Below are positions 1-10,351 of a DNA stretch of 64,000 bases, piece after piece. Origin of the DNA: Prorocentrum cordatum (Eukaryota; Sar; Dinophyceae; Prorocentrales; Prorocentraceae); assembly GCA_963575745.1 (NCBI GenBank), contig CAUYUJ010020682.1, forward strand, positions 402,501 through 466,500, in the 5' to 3' direction. The position numbers and the translations under genes were made by a program. Within the stretch, counting starts at the first letter, position 1; every line of letters starts with the position of its first letter. Under the pieces are notes generated by a model. The model worked only from the letters and a program-made list of their open reading frames with translations. It was not told the DNA's origin and made no database searches.

Positions 1-25
1 TTTTGAACGAAGTTGCGCCAATCAC

Positions 26-1348
26 GTGGTCTCCGGGGAGAGCATGGGGGATCCTGATGCGAGACAAAACATGTTGGCCGCTGAGTCATGGTTACGTTGC
101 CAACAGACGTACGTCTGGGTGTACGAGGCGCAAAGTGTGACTCACTTCATGCAAAGGACTCCGCCGGTGAAATGGCCGCTGGGCGATGCGGGGGGGAGTT
201 GTGTAGGTGCTGCCGTGTGGTTCGCAGAGGGGCATCTGGTGCGCGCAGTTCAAGGATGGCGCGGACTGTGCGGCGTGGAAGGAGCACGTGGGCATGCTCC
301 GTGGTTGCGGGTTGCGGCCGGTGGTCGCGGTGTCGCGGGGCCGCAAAGCAGCGCCACCGCGCAAGAGGTCAACGCGAGCGCGGGCGGAGAGGGGCGCGGG
401 GCAGCCATCCGAGCATCCCGCGCGCCCGCCGCGACGGGCGCAACGGGCCGTCGCTGCCAAGAAGGAGAGAGGGCGTTCATGAGAAGCGCCGGCGACGCAG
501 TCACGCCGCCGCTGCAGTGGGCGCGAGGCTCGCCGGCGCCCGTGTCGGGGGCGCTGCAGCGCTACGTGTCCGCGTTGAGCAATGGCCCAGGCAGGAGGCT
601 GGGGTACTTCCAAGGCGTGGAATTCGGCGGCGGCGGCGACTGCTTGTTTTTGAGCATCGCAGGAATCCTCGCGCGCTTGGTGGTCCAGGGTGGCGACCCA
701 GCGCAGCGCGTCCTACAGAAAATTCCTGAGAGTGTTTTCGCGGGAGGTACGCGCGCGGTCATGCTGGAGTTTCGCAGCCAAGCTGCCCAGGTTTCTCACA
801 CGTGGTACGATTTTGACGTGCTGAACTTCACATTCGCCGCGCGCATGCAAGCAAGCTGCTGCGACCACCTGGACGAGTGGGATCCCTTCGAAGTACTGCG
901 CGAGCGCGGCGTGCAAGCGTTGGCGTCCCAAGGTAACGTCCCAGATGCAGTCCGCGCGTGGCAGGACGAACCCGACGGGGGCGCCGTGGCCATCGTCGGA
1001 TGCACGGACGCGCGGCGCGGCGGTGGGGCGTCGCAGGACATGCGCGTTCGCGTACCTGGCGGCGCTGCAGGTTTGCTTCAGCCCCCGCGCACATTAGCGC
1101 ACGTGATGGGCCGTCCAGGCCACGCGCGTTGGGGTGCCGAGACGGACGTGGCTTGTTTGAGCGACAGACTCCAATTGGGGATCTTCTTGTTCAGAGACCG
1201 GTTGCCGACCGGCTCGCGCAGTTGTGCGTGCAGTATCGACAGCGTGCAAAGCGGTTTCTCTCATTGGATTGCGCTCTGGTGGGCGGAGCCAGCGCATTTC
1301 CGAGGGGCGGAACTCGAAGGTCAGGCTTTCTGGACCGATGCCGAATGA
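26..1348 (+). CDS. OTU-like cysteine protease domain protein, probably inactive
   Basis: Open frame of 440 codons. Residues ~180-430 read like an OTU deubiquitinase fold: GGGGDCLFLSIAGIL around residue 206 resembles the family motif DGDCLFRS; a middle helix region (WDPFEVLRERGVQAL) follows; then RWGAETDVACLSD resembles the W-G-x-E-L-x-A-L segment; SHWIALWW near residue 413 supplies the expected His. The catalytic Asp three residues before Cys206 appears to be Gly, so activity is doubtful. Residues 1-180 are Arg/Ala/Gly-rich with no recognisable domain and may be read in the wrong frame. OTU domains occur upstream of Rep/helicase in some Helentron-type elements, and the neighbour fits. The true start is unknown. 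Confidence 0.6.
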   Translation: MVSGESMGDPDARQNMLAAESWLRCQQTYVWVYEAQSVTHFMQRTPPVKWPLGDAGGSCVGAAVWFAEGHLVRAVQGWRGLCGVEGARGHAPWLRVAAGGRGVAGPQSSATAQEVNASAGGEGRGAAIRASRAPAATGATGRRCQEGERAFMRSAGDAVTPPLQWARGSPAPVSGALQRYVSALSNGPGRRLGYFQGVEFGGGGDCLFLSIAGILARLVVQGGDPAQRVLQKIPESVFAGGTRAVMLEFRSQAAQVSHTWYDFDVLNFTFAARMQASCCDHLDEWDPFEVLRERGVQALASQGNVPDAVRAWQDEPDGGAVAIVGCTDARRGGGASQDMRVRVPGGAAGLLQPPRTLAHVMGRPGHARWGAETDVACLSDRLQLGIFLFRDRLPTGSRSCACSIDSVQSGFSHWIALWWAEPAHFRGAELEGQAFWTDAE

Positions 1349-2151
1349 GGGCGAGGTGGCCTTACTCGAGGTGTTCAATCACACTGGAGTGGACATTGCG
1401 AGCGCGACGTACAAACCAGCATGGCAAAGCGCGGGGCTGGAGTCGCCGGCGGCCGCTCCTGGGACGACGAGCGACGATGCCAGGAACGGTAGCGGGGGCA
1501 GGGCGAAACATACCGAGGGCACCGAAGCCGGGGCGAGGGCGAAGCGACCGCGAATCACATGGAAGACAAGCCTGGTGACGCCGCAGCGTCTGGAGCTGGC
1601 GGCCCTGCGGGCTCGGGCGGCGCCACGGTGGCAACTCACGTCACGTCGGGGACCGGCGCTACAGAAAAGGGCGGCGGCGGGAGCCAGGCAAACGACCGGA
1701 CGGAGGAGACTGGGCCCGCGCGCGCATGCCGCGTCCGCTTCGCGGATGCGTCGAATGGCCCGCGCAGGCGTCGGGGGAAGGACTTGCATTGGATTGCAGA
1801 GAACAGGTTGAAGGACAAACCAACGCTGCCCGCTGTCACCGCTGGCGGCGCGGCCGTGGACCACGAGGGCGCCGCGTCGGCAGGAGCAGTGGCGTTGCCG
1901 AAGAAGCACTGCGCCTTCTCGTCTTGCCCGCTGCATGGGCCATGCCCGCGGGGCCTTGCCCGTGGCAAGGCCCCGCGGGCATCGATCAATACCTCAACTC
2001 TGAAATTTCGGGCCCCGCGGGCATCTATGAATACCTCGACTCTGGAACCCCATCCCTAGGCCATCAAACCCCCATCCACCCAGGACCTCCCCTGTAGGCC
2101 CGAAGGGAAGTTCCAAGGCATGGCCTCGCCGATGCGGACCTCTGCGCACAC
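1349..2151 (+). other. Broken linker between OTU and Rep regions
   Basis: No intact gene. Two short open frames (1340-1560 in one frame, 1559-1990 in another) give Gly/Ala-rich sequence ending in a Cys-containing stretch (KKHCAFSSCPLHGPCP, near 1903-1950). This is consistent with one protein linker broken by a frameshift near 1555. A perfect hairpin and a short direct repeat follow at 1942-2045. Confidence 0.35.
1942..2045. repeat. Perfect 19-bp-stem hairpin followed by an imperfect direct repeat
   Basis: Positions 1942-1960 and 1964-1982 are perfect inverted repeats (ATGCCCGCGGGGCCTTGCC arm) with a 3-nt loop. The right arm is then reused: GGCCCCGCGGGCAT plus an AATACCTC...CTCTG tail occurs at ~1969-2005 and again at ~2010-2045. 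GC-rich hairpins of this size are typical near Helitron 3' ends, but this one is internal. Confidence 0.7.
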
Positions 2152-4775
2152 GTGCTCAAGGAGCATCGCAGCGACCTGGAGTGCGTCGCAGGAACGCTCG
2201 CGTGCGTTTCTGCCGAGGTGAGCAATAGCGAAGCCGTGCGATACCTGTCGGCGTACAACGAGGCGGTGGTTTTGAAGGTTCGCCAGGGGGCTCCTCTCGC
2301 CGCAGTTGCCATTGACCGGCGATGTCTCCGTGCCTACGCGGAAGGGATGGGGGAGCAAGCAGTCAGTTCTTTGGTCTGCTTGGTGCGCGCGCGAAAGTTT
2401 CCGCGCGTGGAAGGCCGCCAGGGGAGCCCGATAACATGGCAGAAGTTGTCGCCGAATGGAGATGGCATCTTTGGGTTGTCAGGTGCCTTTGTCAGAGAGC
2501 ATATGTCAGTCGACAGCTACGTGGATCAGTGCGGGGAGGTGGGAAGCAACGTGCATGTGCGAGACCGTGCGGAAGAGTTCGAAGACTGGCACATCTCTGT
2601 TGCCTCGCCCGAAGGGCCAGTGAGGGTTTTGCGTTGCCGGGAGGACCTGCGATGTTCCGAGGGAGTCTGGCGCGAGGGGAACAAAGTTTTCGATCGGTGC
2701 GAGGCGCCTCTGCGCGCGGAGTGTCGGGGTGGGATGACGGGCCAGAGAGGGGAAGCGCCCGTGCCGCCCGCGGCCCTCGCAAACGACATGACGACGTTCT
2801 ACTCGCCCGAGGAGCTCTTGGCAGGGGAGGTGACGGTGCTAGAGATGATTTGCGCATCCGTTTGCGTAACCTCGATGGTTTCAGAGAAATGGTTTCGGAA
2901 CGAGCGCGCTTTCGATATGGAGGCGGGGAACAATGCGCGCCGCGTGGCGGCGCGTGCCAACGCGACCCCTTTTCCGATGCCGTGGGCGGACATGATTGCA
3001 CAGCTGAGTGCCGCGGATGAGGCGTCGGAGGCGACGCCGCCGTCGCTTCCGCGGACGGGGTCCGAGCTTGCGGGGGTCATGTCGGTGATATTGAAGCCCG
3101 GAAGCGACGATGATACGGCCGCCAGCATGGCGAAGTTTGTACATCAGGCGTTAGTGCGTCGCGACGTAGTCGTGAGTCTCATTGAGGGGCCTCAGAGGCG
3201 CGGCCATCGGGCGCATCGCCGCGTCTGCATGGATGACGTTCGCAAGAAGGCCATGGAACTTCCCAAGAAGGGTGCCCCCCCAGAGATCATGCGTCTGGTG
3301 CCGTTGGATGACGCGTTGGATAAGATGCAGATACAGAAGGCAGCAACGCCGGTGCCTCGACCTGATGGTCTGGAAGAAGCAGCGCAGGTCCTGGCGCCCA
3401 CGAAGGCAAACGCCGTCGTGCTGGAGAAGAGCAGTTTTGATGAAGCGGATATTAACGCCCAACGAGTGGAGGCCGTACGCAGTTTCGTGCACCGTCTGGA
3501 GCCCGATTGCACGCGCGACGGGGCAGACTCGAGCGCGGGCGAGAGCGCCGACGGCTCAGACGTTGAAGAGCGGAAGGAGAAGCAGGGACGGGCAGGTGAG
3601 CAATGTCTTGAGCCAGTGCGCCCTGGGAAACGACCGCAGGAGGAAGTCTCGATGGTGACCGGCGCGCTGTCGGAGGGGAAACGAGTGGCTCGTCTGCGTG
3701 TGTGTACACCGAACACCATGATGGGCCAGTTCGAGCCGTGGTATTTCGGGGTGGTTTTCTCTTTCATCTTCAAGTATTGCACAGGCATGCCAGACTTAGC
3801 AGAGTTCCTGCAGCGTCCACGATTTCGGCGCGCGACTGGTGCACCGCGCGTGGACTTGTCTTTGTGGGTGCAAATCATGAGTCGGCGGGTGGAGAGTCAA
3901 CTGGCACGGGATTGGCATTTCGGATTCGTATCCTGGAACTTGGTCTTTCGGTCTGCTGTGAACCTGAGCAAGACGTGGTTTACGTATGCGTCGCGAAATC
4001 CGAAAGACGTGGAGCGTCATATATCGCCCGAGGAACTCGGCGAAGGGGCGAAAGAGATTTGTCGGGCTCTGGGTGGCAAATATGTGGACGTGAACAATAA
4101 GAAGCAGAAAGTTCTGGGGGACATGGCGAAGGTGCGATACGTCCCGGGTCTCAGCAACGCAGCGCACAAGCTGCGGGCGAACATCGAGCACACGTCTCGC
4201 CGGCTTCCTGGGACACAGGAGACGCGCCGAGTCATGAGGTGTGAAACGGACGCGCTCCGCGTGCGTTATGGGGCGCCGATGTTTGTGACATTCTCGCCAG
4301 ATGAAGGGCGCAACTTGATCATGGTCAGCCTGTCGCGCACGCGACGCCGCGACCCAGTTCACAGTGCTGTGCACGAGGAGGCTGAGTCACGCAAAGCCGG
4401 CAGTCGAGAATGCCAGGAGGCTGAGTCACGCAAAGCCGGTAATCGAGAATGGCCGCAAGTCGCTCCAGAAACAGATGACGTGCGGTCGGAGATCCCGCTG
4501 TCGACTATTGTTTCGGGGGTGCCTTCCTGGGCCGAGCGTAGGGAGATACTCGCGCGGGATCCCATGGCCAGCATGGACGGTTTCCGCGTCATTGTGGACG
4601 CGACCTTGCGGCATCTGTTCGGGGTCCGCACGTGTCCCGATTGCCCGCAGTGCAACCACAGAGAGCACATGTCGCCGTGCCAGGACTGGCTCGGCAGCAA
4701 CGCCACACCAGAAGGTCGAGTATTCGGCCGCGTGGACGCGCGCTACGTCTCCATCGAAGCGCAGAAGAAGTCCGC
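2152..4775 (+). pseudogene. Helitron Rep-like protein, N-terminal part
   Basis: Open frame from 2152 (ORF runs on to 4911 but leaves the conserved frame near 4770). The last ~350 residues match the general pattern of Helitron-like N domains: PGTQETRRVMRCETDALR followed by RYGAPMFVTFSPDEGRN, then VDATLRHLFGVR, a Cys pair (CPDCPQCNH) and GRVDARYVSIEAQKKSA, equivalent to the G-R-V-D-A-Y-...-E-Q-K segment before the HUH motif. Earlier residues (WQKLSPNGDGIFGLSGAF, EPWYFGVVFSFIFKYCTGMPD) look like genuine coding sequence without a family I recognise. It continues after a one-base frameshift near 4770. Confidence 0.6.
4377..4454 (+). repeat. 39-bp in-frame tandem duplication
   Basis: GCTGAGTCACGCAAAGCCGG occurs at 4381 and again at 4420, offset 39 bp (13 codons), so the Rep-like protein carries EAESRKAGSRECQ followed by a slightly diverged copy. 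Confidence 0.85.
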
Positions 4776-5863
4776 GCGCACTGCATGCGCGCTGCCAGGT
4801 TTTCGTACAGTGCCTGCATCAACACACTCCGCTCGATCGGGCGTTCGAGATGGTGCGCGAGAACGCAGAGGTCAAAGGACGCAAGCTCGTAGACGAGCTC
4901 CTGCAATATAAGAGCCAGGTCTGTCGCCAGGTGTACTCTGCGAGTGTGGAGGAAGAGCGCTTAGAGGTCAATCTGGCAGAAGCGGAGGCGTCGCGGCCGG
5001 AGTACAAGAATGCACGCGGCCTGGTTTGCCGACCGACGCATCAAACACGCGGAGTGGAGCAGGGGGCGACGCAGGAGGAAGCGGCGAAAGAGGCGATGGA
5101 GTGGCAGAAAACATACCTGGATGAAGATGTGCAGTATCTGCAAGAGCGGAAGCAGCACCACGTGCATCTGGAGAACAAGGAAACAGGGGAGAGGGTGCCG
5201 TTGCCTGCGTGTCGTCGGAAGGACAAACCGAAGTTGTGCAAGGCAGATTTCCCGCGAACGAATCAGATCATAGAGCACGCGGCTGCGATCTGCCCAGGAT
5301 TGGCGGCGCAGCTGGACATGCCGAGAGCAGGGCGCCGGAACCGCGTCGGCAGCTTGCATGGGCCCAGGAACCATGAGAGTCTGAACGGGACACACCCATG
5401 CATGCTGGCCGCGCAGCGCTTCAACTCTGACGTGCAGCTGCCGTACAGGATGCCGTTGCCGATCACCAGCGAGGTGTGCTCGTGCTGCAATAAATGTGCC
5501 GAGAAGCAGGACGATGCAGCCATCATCAAGGTAGTCCAGATGGCTCAGGACGCCCAGGCAGGGTACGCGTGCGATTATTGCACAAAAAGGCAGCCCATGG
5601 CGTTTCACGAAGTTCGGGAGCGTTGCAAAGGTATCGAGAAACTTGCCCGGCAGCAGCACGGGGAGAGCACGAAACGCATCGGGAAGCGTATCACGACTCG
5701 GATCATGAGTGACGCGCACGGCAAAGGCATCGTTCGCGGGCAGGTGGAGTGCGCGAACCTACGGGCGTACTCCAGGGAGGAGGATGCGACATCGGCGGGG
5801 TCCATCAAGACATGTGGCACGACCGCTTTCTACGGACGAGAGTATGTGGAAATGGTGGAATAA
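4765..5863 (+). pseudogene. Helitron Rep-like protein, HUH region and following part
   Basis: Reading resumes in another frame near 4765 as RALHARCQVFVQCLHQHTPL. This aligns with the Helitron motif L-H-x-H-x-Q-V-F, but the second HUH His is Arg here, so the nuclease motif is degenerate. Downstream residues contain CRQVYSASVEEERL, HVHLENKETGERVPLP, NGTHPCMLAAQRFNSDVQLP, CSCCNKCAEKQDDA and GYACDYCTKRQPMA (paired Cys, likely metal binding). The frame ends at 5863 and coding similarity goes on in the next frame (frameshift near 5850). Confidence 0.6.
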
Positions 5864-5879
5864 GCGAAGGGACGGCCTG

Positions 5880-7134
5880 TGGGCGCAAAGCGCAGTTCGC
5901 CGAAGTGGACATGCGGAACCCCAGGCGCAGGAAAGCTACCATCAGGGATGTGGCCATGCTGTACGGTCTGCGCCCGAAGCGAGACGACCTGTGGCACCTT
6001 TCCCCGTACGAGTTCACGACGTACTGGACGCCTGTCCTTGTGTCGTACCCCACGAGCGCGAAGGATTTCCAGAGCGACAGACACCATGCAATCCTGACGC
6101 AGAAGGGAAAGCCGAAGGTGCAGGACAACGAGAGGAATCACGAGCAGGCAGAGGAACTCGTGCCTGGGGGCGACTACATGGTGAAGGACGACGGAAGTGA
6201 AGATTGGGTGGCTTTTTCAGATGCCGACGGGTGCCGCCACTTCCGCCACACATGGGTTCTCGCGAGGAACAAGAGACCGCAGGCGCCGACTTTATTCGGG
6301 GCGCCGGTGCCGCGCGGCCGACGCGGGGAGTCTGAACGGTCCGCGCGTCTTGTCATGTCTTATTTCCACCCATGGACGCTGCGACGAACGGAGGCAGGCG
6401 AACACGTTGCATTTGCAGGGGCACTGCGTGGGAACGTGGCAACATGGGAGTCGGCGTTGGTATCGCGGTTGGGCGGCGGTGTGCAGACGGAAGAAGCAGC
6501 GCGCTACGTGGGGAATGTCCTCAGCGCGTACCGCGTGCGTCCGCGGGATGCGGACCATCAGGAGGCGCGAAGCGACGAGGGCGTGAGCGATGAAGACCTG
6601 GCAGTCGGTGTCGAGCAGTTGGACGAGGCTCTCAAGTCGCGCGTCGGAGGGCGGAAAAGGCAAGACGGCGACGGAGACAGCAGCAGCGTTGAAGAAGACG
6701 GTCCGCTGGGGGAGGACGCCACAGGGACTTCTCACTACGAGAATTCGAAAGCGGGCACGTCCAGGGCACAGCGCGCGTGGGGCCAGCGCGCAGGGGAGAA
6801 GACGCTCGGCGAGGTAAGCAATGCCTGGCCGAAGCCATTCAGCTGTGACCTGGACGGCGTGTTGGCCGAAGCACGGAAATCCCGAATCAAAGAGAAGACA
6901 ATGGCCGACCGGGTGGCGTCTGGGGAAGACGGAGGGATGGTGGGAACGCAGGCGGGGGCGACTTCGGCGGAGGTGGCGCAGTGGCTCAGACAGCTGGAGA
7001 CCAGGACAGACAAGCAGACAGGGCGTCGAGTGGTCAACGCGCGGCAGTACGAGATGGTCAAGCAGGTGGCTGAAAGGGTGATGAAAGAGCTGGACCGAGA
7101 GGCAGCAGGTGCCCCAGACCTGGGCGAGCCGTGA
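5880..7134 (+). pseudogene. Helitron-like protein, linker between Rep and helicase
   Basis: Same frame as the helicase below. Residues such as ATIRDVAMLYGLRPKRDDLW, LSPYEFTTYWTPVLVSYP, SARLVMSYFHPWTLR, EEAARYVGNVLSAYRVRP and NARQYEMVKQVAERVMKE resemble the segment that joins Rep to Pif1 in Helitron proteins (by eye). It ends at a TGA (7132-7134) between GEP and RWCMRGGPGRGKS; family proteins usually read through here, so I treat it as a nonsense mutation. Confidence 0.6.
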
Positions 7135-7143
7135 CGGTGGTGC

Positions 7144-8879
7144 ATGCGCGGAGGGCCCGGAAGGGGGAAGTCGCACGCCCTGCGGATTCTACGCGAGCAG
7201 CTCTTCGAGAGGTTGCTCACATGGACCATTGGCGTGCACTTCAAGATCACGGCCTTCCAGGCAGTCATGGCGCAGCTGCTCGGCGGAGACACGACTCACC
7301 ACGCGTGCGGCATTCCCGCCGTGAAGCGCGGCGATGAGAAGGGTGAGGATGTGAAGCTCCACTACGATACGGCGAAGCGAGTGCTGTAGTGGAGATGGTT
7401 GTTTATCGATGAGATCAGTATGGTGAGCGCCCGACTGCTTGCCGAGGTGGACGCGAAGTTGCGCGGTGTCATTCGGGACGTGGGCACGCAGAAGCTCGGC
7501 GATAACAGAGTTCCGCGGCCGTTCGGTGGTTCGAATGTTGTCCTGAGTGGGGACTTCTGGCAATTGTCGCCGCCTGACGGGGGGGTTCTCGCTGGCGTTC
7601 CCACGGAGAATATCGAGTCCGCTCGGAAGTATACCTCGCTGCCACGAATGCTGCGCGGGCAATCGCTGCTGCGGGGCGGTGGTGATGTCGGGGCGCAGGG
7701 AGTGACAGAGCTAGAGGAGTGCGAGCGATGCGACGGCGAATGGCTGAAATTGGTACAAGAGGAGTTTCGCAGAGGAGCGCTGGCGGAGGATGCGCACGCG
7801 TTTTTGCACAGGCGGGATACAAGTGTTCCTGGTAGTTGGCTCGACAGTAAGGTAACATGTGGGATTGCGAGCTGCAGAGCTTTGTGTGCTGGCGGGGGCG
7901 TCTCTGGCACGTCGACGTCGTCCTGTGACGCCGAAGGACATCCGAAGGCAGGAATGCTGCATGTGCAAAAATGAGCGTGAACGGCGCCGCCTCGTCATCG
8001 ATGGGCCCGGCGACCCGCGCATGCAAACGGCGAAGTTTCGGTGCGCGCCCGGAGTGTTCCCGAACAGTGACGTCAAGTACGAGGTGAACAAGCTTCGAGC
8101 GTCGCAGTGTGCCCGAGTGCACGAGAAGCCGATGGTGCACGTGCCCGCACGCGACACTCCGACACCGGACGCGCTCCGAGAACGGCCAGATCTACAACGC
8201 CAGAAGATGGCCTGGCTGCAGCGCCACGACAAAGAGAGCGGGGACCTGCATGGGTTCTTGCCCATCGCCGAAGGAATGCCCGTGGCCCTCACGGATTACA
8301 TCGACCGCAGCGAGGACAAGTATTTGCTCCGTGGTCGCGCGGGGACCGTGCACTCGTGGGTGTGCGATGGCGAGGAGGGGGCCGGGCGCGTCACGCGCGG
8401 CGGGGGAACCATATTGCAGAAGACTCCGAAGGTGGTGTTTGTCCTCTTCGACGAGGGCCAGGACGCGGAAGGTGCCCGAGCCCCGTGCAAGTGGACGATT
8501 CCAGGGCATCAGACACCTGGTCTGTGCCCCGTAACGCCGCAAAAGAAAGATTGGTTCGTGGACAAGGGCCGCCCGTTCCCGCGTCTGAAAGTGAAGCGGC
8601 GGCAGTTCCCCCTCGCGCCAGCGTTTTGAGTGACGGCCCATTCGGCGCAGGGCCAGACGTTCAAGCACGGGGTCATCGTGGACTTGAGAATCGGTGGGGG
8701 CACCTCGCCATTGTCGAGCTACGTGGCCCTCGCGCGCGTTCGCCGGAGGGAGGACATGTTGATCTTCAGGCCCTTCGACCGCGAGCCGTGCACCCAGAAG
8801 GAGCGGCAGGGGCCCTCGTTTTTTTTGCGGGCATTGCGCGGGGAGGACCTTGATTGGGATGCGATCGAAAAGGAATTCA
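7144..8879 (+). pseudogene. Pif1-family (Helitron) DNA helicase, broken
   Basis: Superfamily-1B helicase motifs appear in order: Walker A GGPGRGKSHAL (7147-), a motif Ia-like region (TAFQAVMAQLLGG), Walker B with FIDEISMVSARLL (7405-), motif III GDFWQLSPP (7552-), and the C-terminal VTAHSAQGQTF...SYVALARVRRREDMLIF (8630-8770). The role would be 5'-3' unwinding during rolling-circle transposition. Breaks: TAG at 7387-7389 just before Walker B, a frameshift between about 7860 and 7950, and a TGA at 8627-8629 directly before motif V. Spacing and order are otherwise normal for the family. Confidence 0.8.
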
Positions 8880-8929
8880 TGCGTTTGAGGCGGTGCACGC
8901 TGCGCGCGTCGGTGAAGTACAAGAACCAG

Positions 8930-9853
8930 TATGCTCTCGGGCAGTGGAGTCGCGACGACGGTCTCCGCGTGTGTAGCTTGTGCCTGGAAGGAAAGAAGAG
9001 CGTGGGCACTCCGCGGCAGCGCATGAGTGCGATATCTGGAAAGGAAAGGATGCCTTCCACGCGTCCCAGCACCACTCGTCGAAGCTGACCTCGCGGCGCT
9101 GCGTGGACTGCCCCGAGAGGCGGAAGTGCCGCGCGTGCGATGTTCGAAAGTACGAACAGGGGTTCGAGCAGGAACAGTGGGAGCTGGCAGGAAACAGCCG
9201 GTGCAAAGGGGGGGTGTGCGAAAAGTGCGAGGAGCTGAAGAAGCACCTGACGTGTTCCCGCTGCGGCCAGGAAAAGATGCTGGACGAATTTGCTAAGACG
9301 GAAAGGGACAACGACGAGCGCAAGTGCAAGACATGCAACAGGGCAGTGAGGGATGAGGAGAAGCAGCGGAAAATTATAGCAAACCGAGTGGTCTGCTCAA
9401 AATGTGGAAGATCGAAGAGTACAAGCGAATTGTCAGCCTTCATGCTGAAAAGGCGCGTCGAAAGAGCCCATGGCTTGCGCCGCGTGCGCGGGCGCTGCAG
9501 CTGCAGAACGGGACACGGCGGCGCGGAAGAACCTGAGGTTATGCGTTGTATGCGAAGTGCCTCAGCAGCGAGAGTGCTTCTCGAAGTGGATGCGGGATGG
9601 CGTGGCTGATCGGGGCCGCAAGTGCAAGCGGTGCGTCGATGGCGCGAAGCTCCGGCGCGGATGTTGGAAATGCATTGCCTGCAAGGACGCTTTCGGAAGG
9701 GGGGATTTCCGCAGCTGGTTGGCCAAGCGGGCGACGAAGAAGGCGGATGGGAAGCAGAGGTGCAACAGGCGCTTCGCTGATGAAGAGCGCAACAGGAAAG
9801 AAGTCGCCGAGCGGAGTTGGGAGTGCGCGGCGAAAAAGCACAAGTCTGGATAG
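8930..9853 (+). pseudogene. Cys-rich zinc-finger C-terminus of the Helitron-like protein
   Basis: After the helicase come at least six CxxC-type pairs: VCSLCLEGKK, RRCVDCPERRKCRACDV, GVCEKCEELKKHLTCSRCG, KCKTCNRA, VVCSKCGRSK, then in another frame LCVVCEVPQQRECF, KCKRCVDG and WKCIACKDAFGRGDF. The repeated pattern C-x2-C ... F ... W ... C-x2-C recalls Stc1-like zinc-binding repeats, but I cannot assign it firmly. Frameshifts lie near 9000 and 9470; the final stop is 9851-9853. Possible role: nucleic-acid or protein binding. Confidence 0.5.
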
Positions 9854-9924
9854 GTCGGCTCCAGGCGGGGTGTCATGGAGTTGATGTCCGCAGGTGGATG
9901 TCCGATGGGCAAAGTTTCCAGGAT

Positions 9925-10238
9925 CCTGGGTCCGGGCGCGAAGTTGCGGGGTGTGGGGCCCCAAGAGCAGAGCTCTCCCGGGGTGGGGATGCGGGGGCCA
10001 GGAGGGGGGTGCGGGAGGATTTCGGATCAAAAATTGTCGCGAGGAGAATCCCAAGAACAGAGCTCTCCCGGGGTGGGGATGCCGGGGCAAGGAGGGGGGG
10101 GGAGTTTTCGGGCGAGGATTTGTTGCGGGGGGTCCCAAGAACGAGTCTCCCGGGGTGGGGATGCCGGGCCAGAGGGGGCACGGTAGTGTCGGGCGAGAAA
10201 TTGTGGGTGGGGGGCCCCAAGAACAGAGCTCTCCTGCG
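9925..10238 (+). repeat. G-rich ~91-bp satellite, array i (left part)
   Basis: About four units. Each has CGGGCGAGAAATTGTCG-like, CCCAAGAACAGAGCTCTCCC-like and GGGGTGGGGATGCCGGGG-like blocks. It continues, after the retrocopy insertion, as the array from 11467. Confidence 0.85.
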
Positions 10239-10264
10239 TTTTTTTTTCTTTTTTTTTTTTTTTC

Positions 10265-10301
<37 letters not shown>
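10239..10301 (-). repeat. Poly(A) tail of the retrocopy and adjoining (TA)n
   Basis: On + a T9-C-T15 run (10239-10263) is followed by an AT dinucleotide tract (10268-10301). On the coding strand this is a (TA)n 3' UTR end followed by poly(A). Confidence 0.8.
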
Positions 10302-10304
<3 letters not shown>

Positions 10305-10351
10305 GCACCGCAAATGAGTACACGAAGCAGAACATCGCGAACGAGACGAGG

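Larger units (their letters stand above)
26..9853 (+). mobile_element. Decayed Helitron-like transposon (OTU + Rep + Pif1 helicase + zinc fingers)
   Basis: One + strand series of broken reading frames gives, in order, an OTU-like domain (26-1348), a Helitron Rep-like region (2152-5863), a linker (5880-7134), a Pif1-type helicase (7144-8879) and a Cys-rich C-terminus (8930-9853). This order matches large Rep/helicase proteins of rolling-circle Helitron/Helentron elements, some of which also carry OTU domains (family knowledge). The copy cannot work: there are in-frame stops near 7132, 7387 and 8627 and frameshifts near 4770, 5850, 7900, 9000 and 9470. Element ends are not defined; the left end may lie outside the window and no CTRR-type 3' end was found. 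The nearest downstream unit is the G-rich satellite. Confidence 0.72.
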
